This document shows positions 8,074-14,623 of a stretch of 24,889 bases of DNA, one piece after another. Numbering within the stretch: position 1 is the first letter of the stretch; each line of letters begins with the position of its first letter. Made by a program: the position numbers and the translations under genes. Source of the DNA: an uncultured Collinsella sp. (GTDB lineage Bacteria; Actinomycetota; Coriobacteriia; Coriobacteriales; Coriobacteriaceae); contig UQQL01000025.1 in assembly GCA_900543275.1 (NCBI GenBank), positions 1 through 24,889 of the forward strand, in the 5' to 3' direction. The notes below the pieces were generated by a model that saw only the letters and a list, made by a program, of their open reading frames with translations, made no database searches and was not told where the DNA came from.

Positions 8074-9798
8074 CTACGAGCGCAGTGTAATTTTATCGCG
8101 CAGCGACTTGAGGTCTTCGGTGACGGTGCGGTCTTCCTGGATCATCTTCTGGACCTTTTTGTAGCTCGTGCTGACGGTCGAGTGGTTGCGGTTGCCAAAT
8201 TCGGCGCCCACCGCCGTGGTCGTCATCTCGCACATCTCGATGGCCAGATAGATGGCAATATGGCGTGCTTTGGCGATATTGGCGTTGCGACGCGGGCCGA
8301 TGAGCTCCTCGTGCGTCACGCCGTACTGCTCTTCGATGACAGACTGAACCGTCTGGACGTTGATCTTTTTGGCCGATGTGTCAAAGTACTGGCTGGCGAT
8401 GGCGTCGATATCGTCAAAGGTGAGCTCCCCGCCCTCGCGCTCGCGGTCGCCCGCCTCGCCGGCGCAGCGCTCGCAAAAGCTCTCGAGTTCGCGGATGTTG
8501 GTGCCCGAGACCTCGGCCATGTGTTTAAAGTGCTCGTCGGTTAGGTGCCCGCCGTCGCCCCCGTAGGCCGCCAGCAGCGAGTCGTCGCCTGCCTCGGGAG
8601 CGGCGACGATGGTGTTCTCGTAATAGCGCTGCAAGATCTTGTATTTCATCTCGTAGCTGGGCTCTGCGACCAGGCAGAGCATGCCGGCGTTGAAGCGGCT
8701 GGTCAGACGCTCGTCCATGCTCAGGTCCTTGGGGGCGCGGTCTGCCGCGATGACGACCTTCTTGTTGTTGCGGATGAACTCGTCCATGAGCTGGAAAAAG
8801 TAGTCCACGCTCGCGCGCTTGCCGATGATGTTTTGGATGTCGTCGATGATGAGCACGTCCACGCCGTGGTATGCCTGCATGATGGGGGCGTTGCTCTTCT
8901 TTTGGCGGTCGAACTCGGTCATCAGGTCGTCCAGATATGCCTGGGAGTTGGCATACTTGACCTTGATCTCGGGCGACTTCTCGGCGAGTTCGTTTTTGAT
9001 GGCAAGCAGCAGGTGCGTCTTGCCCAGGCCCGATTTGCCGTAGATGAACAGTGATGTACACGCGCCGCGCTCGTCCGCGAGGGCGGCAAACTTGAGTGCC
9101 GAGCGATAGGCGTGGCTGTTCTCGGGGCCGTAGACAAAGTTCTCAAAGGTAAATTTTGAGTTCGCGGCGAGCGGGGCTCCATCCGTATTCTGTTCGGCCG
9201 GTACGGTCGGTGCCGGCATGGGTGAAGCGGGGGTCGCAGCTTGCGTGGACTTAGTCGGCGCTCCGCCCTTCATCTGGTTCATCATGCGACGAAAATCATC
9301 GGCCGAGAGCGTGTTCTTGATTGCAATGCCCGAATCCGCGCCCGCCGCTGCGTCGTGAGCGATAGGCATGTGCGTGACGGGTGCGTTCGTTGACGTCGCC
9401 GCCGCGGTCGGCAACGGTGCCATGGTTTCACGGGAAACATCGCTGTGCTGGTGCTCGATTGTCGGCACGTCGCCTGCGGAGGCCGCCACCGCCGGGGAAG
9501 CAGCGGGAGCCGTGGCGGGCGCCGTCGCGGCAGCGGATTCCGTCGCGGCGCCTTGCGGTGCCACGATGTTGAGCGCGATCGGTGCAAAGGCGATTTCTTC
9601 CAGATAGGCCTCAATGGTCGGCTGATGCTTTTTGAGCTGCGCGATGGCAAAGCGCGAGGGGGCCTCGATCGTGAGCGTATCTTCGGTCAGGCTTATGGCG
9701 CGCGATTGTCCCAGCATGTTGATGAGGCGTGCATCTTGGCCGTCGCGCTGGCAAAAGGCGATGGCATCCCCCAGGATGATGCTTGCTTCCTCGTCCAC
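8074..9798 (-). CDS. dnaA: Chromosomal replication initiator protein DnaA
   Basis: DnaA binds the origin boxes and opens the duplex. Domain I covers roughly residues 1-80. Domain II is a long Ala/Pro-rich linker (about 85-210), as in many actinobacteria. The AAA+ domain III has Walker A GKSGLGKT (254-261) and Walker B VLIIDD (315-320), and domain IV carries the helix-turn-helix. The DNA-reading signature is GNRNHSTV (535-542). N538 replaces the usual Asp of GGRDHSTV, while R504, H539 and S540 line up with the E. coli contact residues R399, H434 and T435. The start is GTG with GGGAGA upstream, 15 bp after the ATPase gene, so the two are probably one operon. At 574 residues it is long because of domain II. 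Confidence 0.97.
   Translation of the reverse strand: MDEEASIILGDAIAFCQRDGQDARLINMLGQSRAISLTEDTLTIEAPSRFAIAQLKKHQPTIEAYLEEIAFAPIALNIVAPQGAATESAAATAPATAPAASPAVAASAGDVPTIEHQHSDVSRETMAPLPTAAATSTNAPVTHMPIAHDAAAGADSGIAIKNTLSADDFRRMMNQMKGGAPTKSTQAATPASPMPAPTVPAEQNTDGAPLAANSKFTFENFVYGPENSHAYRSALKFAALADERGACTSLFIYGKSGLGKTHLLLAIKNELAEKSPEIKVKYANSQAYLDDLMTEFDRQKKSNAPIMQAYHGVDVLIIDDIQNIIGKRASVDYFFQLMDEFIRNNKKVVIAADRAPKDLSMDERLTSRFNAGMLCLVAEPSYEMKYKILQRYYENTIVAAPEAGDDSLLAAYGGDGGHLTDEHFKHMAEVSGTNIRELESFCERCAGEAGDREREGGELTFDDIDAIASQYFDTSAKKINVQTVQSVIEEQYGVTHEELIGPRRNANIAKARHIAIYLAIEMCEMTTTAVGAEFGNRNHSTVSTSYKKVQKMIQEDRTVTEDLKSLRDKITLRS
9424..9439. promoter_or_regulatory. Degenerate parS-like site inside dnaA
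   Basis: GGTTTCACGGGAAACA differs from the parS sequence TGTTTCACGTGAAACA at two of 16 positions. It lies in the part of dnaA that encodes the flexible domain II linker (DVSRET), where coding constraint should be weak. Confidence 0.4.
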
Positions 9799-9813
9799 TA
9801 TCTCTCCCGTTCT

Positions 9814-11181
9814 TTAGCTCTGAGCTCGCACGCGAGCGGCGCCGAGTTCGGTCAGATGGTATTTCTGGCCATGCTTGATGACCAAGCCGGCCTGCGCCAA
9901 GTCATTGAGCGTGCGTGACCAAGTGGGGGCCGAGTTTCCAAACGCCCTCGCCAGATCGGTAGCACCGCACGCTTGATTTTGCGCCAGATAGCCCAGCGCG
10001 GCGTTGCCGCGATCGCTTACGAACACGTCCGGTTGTGGCTGCGCATACTGATTTGCTGCATTAGGATACATCATTTGAGCTGCTGGTTGTTGAGAACTCT
10101 GCATCGGCGGCATTTGCTGTTGAAAACTTTGAGGCCACTGTTGGTAAGGCTGCGGAGTCATCTGCTGGGCCCAAGGGTTGTACTGCTGCTGCGGCATCTG
10201 CTGGTACGGCATCTGCTGGTACGGCTGCTGATATCCCTGCTGGTACTGCTGTGGGAACTGCTGGCCATACCCCAGTGGCGGCATCTGCTGATATGGATAT
10301 CCCTGTTGGTACGGCTGATATCCCATTTGCTGGCCACCCGGTGCCCCCGTCGCCTGCTGCATTGCTGCTGCATCCTGATCCGCCAGCGGCATGGCCTCTG
10401 GCACGTTTGACGGCATCGACATCGACGCCGCCTGGGACTCTTGTGTAGGAAGCATTCCGGGCTGCTGCATCTGTCCCACGCGGGGCTGCATCTGTTGCGT
10501 TGCCATGGGCTGCTGCGCAAAAGCTCCCGGCAGGGGATATGCGGGCTGCTCCGTCTCGGGCCGCACGGCAGCACCGCGCCCGCCGGCGCGTTCGATTTCC
10601 TGCACGCGTTTAGGATCCAGGCTTACCGTAACCACGGTGCCGTTGCCCATGTTGTCCTCGATGGACACGGCCCCGCCGGCGTTTTCCAAATACTCCTGCA
10701 CCATGGGAAACCCTGCTCCGGTTCCACGGATATAGCGCTTCATCTTGCTGTTTGCGCTGGTAACGCCAAAGTCGAAAGCGCGCTCCTTGTCGTCGATGCC
10801 GGGTCCTTGATCAGCAAAGCGGATGGTGTCTCCGCCGTCCAGAATCGAGATGATGGGCTCGGCAAAGTGTGCGTGGATAAAGTTTTCGACAATCTCGCGG
10901 ATGACCATGAGCGAGATATGGCCACCTTGTTCTTTCATGCACTGGTAGACGGTGTTGGTCGTCTCTTCCAAATACGTGCGGACATCTTGCGGATCAATGA
11001 CGATCACACGTGGTGTCGACAGCATGTCGTCATAGACGGCGATGCGCGCGGCGTACATGGCTTTTGGCGCCTGCGTGGTCGTCTGCTCGCCTTCGTCACG
11101 CTCTTCGCGCACGCCGGTGATGTGCTCGTTGTCGGGTGCCGGGTCTCCGGAATCGACCATGGTGTAAAAGTCGTCAGACAT
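9814..11181 (-). CDS. GHKL ATPase with Gln-rich linker and winged-helix domain
   Basis: I do not recognise this as a named gene. Residues about 60-190 form a histidine-kinase/anti-sigma-type ATP-binding fold: N-box REIVENFIHAHF (95-106), G1 DQGPGID (124-130), G2 GTGAGFPM (153-160) and GNGTVV (180-185). No dimerisation or phospho-acceptor His domain, sensor or membrane segment is visible, so a classical sensor kinase is unlikely. Residues about 221-385 are a disordered Gln/Pro/Tyr/Met-rich linker. Residues about 390-450 resemble a MarR-like winged helix: ALGYLAQNQACGATDLARAFG, then a recognition-helix region and the wing. It lies directly upstream of dnaA (15-bp gap) and next to the box cluster at 11182-11350. 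Linkage suggests a role in regulating initiation or dnaA expression, but this is inference. The start is ATG with only a weak Shine-Dalgarno. Confidence 0.85.
   Translation of the reverse strand: MSDDFYTMVDSGDPAPDNEHITGVREERDEGEQTTTQAPKAMYAARIAVYDDMLSTPRVIVIDPQDVRTYLEETTNTVYQCMKEQGGHISLMVIREIVENFIHAHFAEPIISILDGGDTIRFADQGPGIDDKERAFDFGVTSANSKMKRYIRGTGAGFPMVQEYLENAGGAVSIEDNMGNGTVVTVSLDPKRVQEIERAGGRGAAVRPETEQPAYPLPGAFAQQPMATQQMQPRVGQMQQPGMLPTQESQAASMSMPSNVPEAMPLADQDAAAMQQATGAPGGQQMGYQPYQQGYPYQQMPPLGYGQQFPQQYQQGYQQPYQQMPYQQMPQQQYNPWAQQMTPQPYQQWPQSFQQQMPPMQSSQQPAAQMMYPNAANQYAQPQPDVFVSDRGNAALGYLAQNQACGATDLARAFGNSAPTWSRTLNDLAQAGLVIKHGQKYHLTELGAARVRAQS
10192..10221. repeat. 15-bp tandem repeat in the Gln-rich linker
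   Basis: CGGCATCTGCTGGTA occurs twice in perfect tandem and encodes repeated YQQMP on the minus strand. Related CTGCTGGTA-type units recur across about 10060-10520. This is coding repeat DNA rather than an intergenic element. Confidence 0.8.
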
Positions 11182-11350
11182 GCCGCTCGCAATCTTTCAA
11201 AAGGTTTCGAACAAATAGTAGCTCACCGTGCAATGTTTCTCATCTTTCGACAACTTTTCAAAACCTGTCGAAAACTTTGGAAAACGGACGAAAAGTTCTC
11301 AACATTGCCAACATGACCTGTTGAAAACTCGATGAAATATCGTGAAAAGT
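11182..11350. other. Second DnaA-box-like cluster (upstream origin part)
   Basis: Five or more diverged boxes lie here. They are TTTCGACAA (11245-11253), TTTTCAAAA (11255-11263), minus-strand TTTTCGACAGG (11264-11274), TTCTCAACA (11296-11304), minus-strand TTTTCAACAGG (11317-11327) and minus-strand TTTTCACG (11341-11348). The segment separates the leftward ATPase-dnaA unit from rightward rpmH. It can serve both as part of a bipartite origin and as the regulatory region of the ATPase-dnaA operon. From 11351 to the rpmH promoter I see nothing further. Confidence 0.65.
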
Positions 11351-11424
11351 TGCCATGCACCGCTAAATCGAGCTCGGCTTATGGGGGAACCGTGTGAACT
11401 GCGTAACCTTTTACCTTTGATTTC

Positions 11425-11454
11425 TTGACATTTGAACATTGATTTCCCTACAAT
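11425..11454 (+). promoter_or_regulatory. Promoter of the rpmH-rnpA operon
   Basis: TTGACA (11425-11430) matches the -35 consensus exactly. TACAAT (11449-11454) matches five of six -10 positions, with an 18-bp spacer. Transcription would start around 11461, giving a leader of about 65 nt before rpmH. Confidence 0.88.
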
Positions 11455-11526
11455 CTTCAAGCTCACGTGTCTATATCTGCGTCCGCGCCCCCGCGGACAC
11501 TCGAAATGCAGCAGGAGGAACTTAAG

Positions 11527-11661
11527 ATGAAGCGTACGTATCAGCCTAATAAGCGTAAGCGTGCCAAGACCCATGGCTTCCGTGCCCGTATGGCCACTAA
11601 GGGTGGTCGTGCCGTGCTCGCCCGTCGTCGCGCCAAGGGCCGCAAGCGTCTCACTGTCTAG
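11527..11661 (+). CDS. rpmH: 50S ribosomal protein L34
   Basis: L34 is a tiny basic protein of the large ribosomal subunit. The 44-residue product starts MKRTYQPNKRKRAK and ends GRKRLTV, both hallmark segments of the family, and the length is exactly typical. AGGAGG sits about 8 nt before the ATG. An in-frame upstream ATG (11467) would add 20 unrelated residues and is rejected. It is the first gene of the operon driven by the promoter at 11425. Confidence 0.97.
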   Translation: MKRTYQPNKRKRAKTHGFRARMATKGGRAVLARRRAKGRKRLTV

Positions 11662-11681
11662 CAGCGATACACACATCTCGC

Positions 11682-12020
11682 ATGAAGACTATTAAGTCTC
11701 GGCAAGATTTCGAGCATGTGTTCAGTCAGGGGCGTCGTTTCAATCACCCTCTGATTCGAATGACCATATGTGAATCGGTTGGCGAAGGCGACTCCGGAAG
11801 GGTCGCCTTCGTTGGTGCTAAACGGCTCGGTTGTGCTGTCGTGCGCAACCGTTCTAAGCGTGTGATGCGCGAGGCCGCCCGCAGCTGTGGATTTCCCGTT
11901 GCGGGTTATGACATCATCTTGTTCGCAACTCCCAAGACGAGGGTTTCTTCGCCTCAGGAGATGGACAATGCATTGCGTTCGCTTATGAAACGCGCCGGCG
12001 TTGCCGGGGAGGAGCGATGA
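11682..12020 (+). CDS. rnpA: Ribonuclease P protein component
   Basis: RnpA is the protein subunit that helps RNase P RNA mature the 5' ends of tRNAs. The signature helix VVRNRSKRVMREA (about residues 53-65) is the conserved RNR motif. The 112-residue length is normal. The gene starts 20 bp after rpmH without an obvious Shine-Dalgarno and overlaps yidD by 4 bp (ATGA), so translation is probably coupled. Confidence 0.96.
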   Translation: MKTIKSRQDFEHVFSQGRRFNHPLIRMTICESVGEGDSGRVAFVGAKRLGCAVVRNRSKRVMREAARSCGFPVAGYDIILFATPKTRVSSPQEMDNALRSLMKRAGVAGEER

Positions 12021-12241
12021 GCAATCACGTTTTGCGACGTGTTGCCATCGCTCCTATTCGCATATATCAACAGGTTATTTCGCCCTTATTGCCTGACGCC
12101 TGCATTTATTACCCAACGTGCTCGCAATACGCCGTCCAGGCGATTGAGAAGTACGGTGTTTTGAGAGGCTGCTGGCTTGCCGTGAGGCGCATCGCTCGCT
12201 GCAATCCCCTGCACGTCGGCGGTTATGACCCTGTGCCCTAG
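12017..12241 (+). CDS. yidD: Membrane protein insertion efficiency factor YidD
   Basis: YidD is a small membrane-associated protein encoded between rnpA and yidC in most bacteria and thought to assist YidC-dependent insertion. The 74-residue product has the family core: IRIYQQVISPLLPDACIYYPTCSQYA with its conserved cysteines, then RIARCNPLHVGGYDPVP. It overlaps rnpA by 4 bp and is followed by yidC after 29 bp. Confidence 0.95.
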   Translation: MSNHVLRRVAIAPIRIYQQVISPLLPDACIYYPTCSQYAVQAIEKYGVLRGCWLAVRRIARCNPLHVGGYDPVP

Positions 12242-12270
12242 CGGGCACTCGCTATCGGAGGAAAACTTAC

Positions 12271-13041
12271 ATGTGGGATTGGATCGTTAACATCCTTTTC
12301 GAGCTGCTCAAGCTCATCCAGACCTTTGCGGTCGACTGGGGCCTGTCCATCATCATCCTGGTGGTCATCATCCGTCTGCTGCTGACGCCGCTTATGCTCA
12401 AGTCGACTAAGTCGACGGCACGCATGCAGGTGCTGCAGCCCAAGATGCTCGAGATCCAGGAGCGCTATGCCGACGATCCCCAGCGTCAGGCCGAGGAAAT
12501 GCAGAAGTTCTACAGCGAGAACAAGTTCAACCCGATGGCTGGTTGTCTGCCGCTGTTGATTCAGATGCCTGTCCTGTTCGCCCTATTTACGCTGCTGCGT
12601 AACCTGCCGGACTACTTTAACGACGGCACGTTCTCGTTCTTTAATATTCTGCCCGACCTGACCACCACGCCGAGTGCCTCCTTTGCCGATGGCTTTATGG
12701 TCGCGCTGCCTGCGCTGGTCTGCCTGATCCTGTTCGCTGTCCTGACCCTGATTCCGCAGCTCTATATGTCGCGCAACCAGACCGGCCAGCAGGCTCAGAG
12801 CATGCGTATGATGGCCGTTGTCATGACGGTCATGATGCTTTGGATGGGCTGGAGCCTTCCCGTTGGTGTTCTGCTGTACTACGACGTCTCGTCTGCTTGG
12901 CAGGTTATCCAGCAGATTTTTGTGACGCAGAAGGTCATCGACAAGGCGAAGGCCGATGAGGAGGAGCGCCTTAAGAACGCGCCGCTGCAGGTTGAGGTCA
13001 CTCGTCGCGAGAAGAAGCCGCGCCCGCACAAGAAGAAGTAG
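12271..13041 (+). CDS. yidC: Membrane protein insertase YidC/Oxa1
   Basis: YidC inserts and folds inner-membrane proteins, alone or with SecYEG. This 256-residue form lacks the large extracytoplasmic domain of Gram-negative YidC. The N terminus shows no lipobox, unlike many Bacillus homologues. Hydrophobic segments lie at about 25-41 (with the hydrophilic-groove arginine R35 in IIRLLLTP), 90-111, 148-166 and 184-205. The first loop carries the charged cytoplasmic helices typical of the family, and GCLPLLIQMPV is a hallmark. The C terminus is a basic tail (KKPRPHKKK) that could contact ribosomes. A good GGAGG precedes the ATG. Confidence 0.95.
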   Translation: MWDWIVNILFELLKLIQTFAVDWGLSIIILVVIIRLLLTPLMLKSTKSTARMQVLQPKMLEIQERYADDPQRQAEEMQKFYSENKFNPMAGCLPLLIQMPVLFALFTLLRNLPDYFNDGTFSFFNILPDLTTTPSASFADGFMVALPALVCLILFAVLTLIPQLYMSRNQTGQQAQSMRMMAVVMTVMMLWMGWSLPVGVLLYYDVSSAWQVIQQIFVTQKVIDKAKADEEERLKNAPLQVEVTRREKKPRPHKKK

Positions 13042-13058
13042 CGGGATATCAATCTTAT

Positions 13059-13070
13059 TTAGGTACCTAA
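13059..13070. repeat. 12-bp palindrome, copy 1
   Basis: TTAGGTACCTAA is a perfect palindrome between yidC and khpB. An identical copy, including the following C, lies at 16563-16574. Confidence 0.5.
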
Positions 13071-13085
13071 CTTTTGGAGTACGTT

Positions 13086-13655
13086 ATGTCTGAAGAGATC
13101 ATCGAGGATATGCTTGAGGAGGTTGCCCCGCAGGTCGCGGGCGATTATCCCGAGATTGCACAGCGCTACAAGGCCGGTGAAGAGCTGACCGACGAGGAGC
13201 TCGACACCATTGCCGATGTCGCGATTTCCATCCTGCGTTCCATCCTTTCGCACTTCGATGCCGCCAACTCTCCTATCGATGAGTATGAGGGCGACGAGGG
13301 TGAGCTGATTCTGGATGTAACGGCTCCCGACCTTGCTGTTCTCATTGGCCGTCATGGTCGCACCCTTGATGCCCTTCAGGTTATGTTCTCATTGCTGGTG
13401 AGCCGCAAGCTTGGCTTTAGGTATCCGGTTGTAGTGGACGTCGAGGGATACAAGAGCCGCCGTCAGGACAAGGTTGCCTCCATGGCACAGTCTGCAGCCG
13501 AGCGTGCCATCCGCACTCATAAGAGTGTTTCGCTTCCGCCCATGAATGCCTATGAGCGTCGACTGGTTCACATTGCACTTCGTGGCAATGATGCCGTCGA
13601 TACTCATTCTGAGGGTTCTGACCCTGATCGCCATGTGGTGATTGTTGCTCGATAA
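13086..13655 (+). CDS. khpB: KH-R3H RNA-binding protein (Jag/KhpB family)
   Basis: KhpB/Jag proteins bind RNA and influence cell division and elongation in Gram-positive bacteria. The 189-residue product has a KH domain with GRHG (88-91) in DLAVLIGRHGRTLDALQ and a C-terminal R3H domain with RRLVHIAL (158-165). The typical Jag-N domain is not recognisable, and an acidic segment (1-75) takes its place. The start is ATG 13086, with TGGAG six nt upstream. An in-frame TTG at 13074 would place that site inside the gene. It is the last gene of the rpmH operon, with a strong terminator 18 nt after its stop. Confidence 0.92.
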   Translation: MSEEIIEDMLEEVAPQVAGDYPEIAQRYKAGEELTDEELDTIADVAISILRSILSHFDAANSPIDEYEGDEGELILDVTAPDLAVLIGRHGRTLDALQVMFSLLVSRKLGFRYPVVVDVEGYKSRRQDKVASMAQSAAERAIRTHKSVSLPPMNAYERRLVHIALRGNDAVDTHSEGSDPDRHVVIVAR

Positions 13656-13673
13656 TCTGCTCGAGCTTATGCT

Positions 13674-13705
13674 AAGGGGACGTGGTTTCCACGTCCCCTT
13701 TTTTT
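13674..13705 (+). terminator. Terminator of the rpmH-khpB operon
   Basis: A 12-bp perfect stem (13674-13685 with 13689-13700) with a 3-nt loop is followed by a T-tract to 13705. It is a strong intrinsic terminator directly behind khpB. Confidence 0.95.
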
Positions 13706-13738
13706 GTCAAAAGTTCTCGATACACTGATTTTTGTCAG

Positions 13739-13745
13739 AAAGGAG
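13739..13745 (+). promoter_or_regulatory. Shine-Dalgarno that sets the rsmG TTG start
   Basis: AAAGGAG ends 6 nt before the TTG at 13752. No comparable site precedes the other in-frame starts. Confidence 0.7.
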
Positions 13746-13751
13746 CTTTCG

Positions 13752-14489
13752 TTGTTAGTACTTACTGATCAGCAGGCTGACGAGATGTTGAGTCGTCTAA
13801 CTTCCTATTGCAAAGAGTATTCCTTGAGCGTAACTGATACTGAGCTGAGGAAATGTATTCAACATTTGGATTTGGTTCTGGAAACAAATAAGACAACCAA
13901 TCTCACCCGTATTCTTAACATAGAAGATGCTGTGGTACTTCATATCCTCGACTCACTTGTTTTGCTCCCCTATATCAATAAGGCTCCTGAGGGAGCTTTG
14001 CTCGATATGGGAACAGGTGCGGGCTTCCCTGGTGTTCCGTTAACCATAACCACGCATCGTAAAGCTACTTATATTGACTCTGTTGGTAAGAAGGTTGATG
14101 CCGTCAATTCTTTTGTTCAAGCTCTTGGATTGAAATATGCTCATGCGATTCATGATCGTCTTGAAGAATATGCTCGAAGCCATAAGAAGCAGTTCTCTGT
14201 CGTAACCGCCCGCGCACTGGCTCCTCTACCGATTCTTGTTGAGTATGCAGCTCCGTTCCTCAAGGATGGAGGGCTATTTGTTATCACCAAGGGCAATCCT
14301 TCGGATGAGGAGCTTGCTTCCGGCATGTCAGCAGCTAAGATTTGCGGCTTCACTTTGCTTCTGAATGACGCAATCGATTTGCCTGAGGGCTTGGGCCACA
14401 GGGAGTTCATTGTTCTTAAAAAGAGTCATCCGGCATCCGTTTCATTGCCTCGTGCAAATGGCATGGCAAAGAAGAATCCGCTTGCCTAG
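13752..14489 (+). CDS. rsmG: 16S rRNA (guanine-N7) methyltransferase RsmG
   Basis: RsmG (GidB) methylates N7 of the 16S rRNA guanine at E. coli position 527 using S-adenosylmethionine. Family marks are NKTTNLTRI (46-54), HILDSL (64-69) and the SAM-binding loop LLDMGTGAGFPGVPL (83-97). With a TTG start chosen from the Shine-Dalgarno, the product has 245 residues, normal for the family. The frame is open further upstream to 13704, but that would begin inside the terminator. The gene is visibly lower in GC than the rpmH operon. Three parS sites begin one base after its stop codon. Confidence 0.93.
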   Translation: MLVLTDQQADEMLSRLTSYCKEYSLSVTDTELRKCIQHLDLVLETNKTTNLTRILNIEDAVVLHILDSLVLLPYINKAPEGALLDMGTGAGFPGVPLTITTHRKATYIDSVGKKVDAVNSFVQALGLKYAHAIHDRLEEYARSHKKQFSVVTARALAPLPILVEYAAPFLKDGGLFVITKGNPSDEELASGMSAAKICGFTLLLNDAIDLPEGLGHREFIVLKKSHPASVSLPRANGMAKKNPLA

Positions 14490-14490
14490 A

Positions 14491-14506
14491 TGTTTCACGT
14501 GAAACA
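14491..14506. promoter_or_regulatory. parS: parS site 1
   Basis: TGTTTCACGTGAAACA is the exact 16-bp parS palindrome bound by ParB. It begins one base after the rsmG stop codon. Confidence 0.97.
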
Positions 14507-14529
14507 TAATGGATACTAACAACTTGCAG

Positions 14530-14545
14530 TGTTTCACGTGAAACA
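14530..14545. promoter_or_regulatory. parS: parS site 2
   Basis: This is a second exact parS copy, 39 bp after the first when measured start to start. Confidence 0.97.
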
Positions 14546-14568
14546 TGGCGGTTAATATCGAATCGGAA

Positions 14569-14584
14569 TGTTTCACGTGAAACA
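14569..14584. promoter_or_regulatory. parS: parS site 3
   Basis: This is a third exact parS copy, again 39 bp on, ending 39 bp before the parA start codon. Its position suggests that ParB bound here could also influence parAB transcription. Confidence 0.97.
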
Positions 14585-14623
14585 TCCTCCGTTTGACAGC
14601 TTTAATACACACCAGGAGGGACC

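Noticed and set aside
6147..8090. 647-codon open frame opposite recF, dnaN and the origin
   Set aside because: It runs through two core genes and the dnaA-dnaN gap. The protein is low-complexity and unlike any family, so it is a shadow.
10060..10520. CRISPR-like repeats
   Set aside because: The repeats are in-frame Gln/Tyr codons with no unique spacers of constant length.
11467..11526. Upstream ATG extending rpmH by 20 residues
   Set aside because: L34 length and the AGGAGG site both place the start at 11527.
13704..13751. Upstream TTG extending rsmG
   Set aside because: It begins within the T-tract of the preceding terminator and would leave the Shine-Dalgarno inside the gene.
14593..14598. 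TTGACA as a -35 for parA
   Set aside because: The position 17 bp downstream falls on the ribosome binding site and start codon, with no -10 there.
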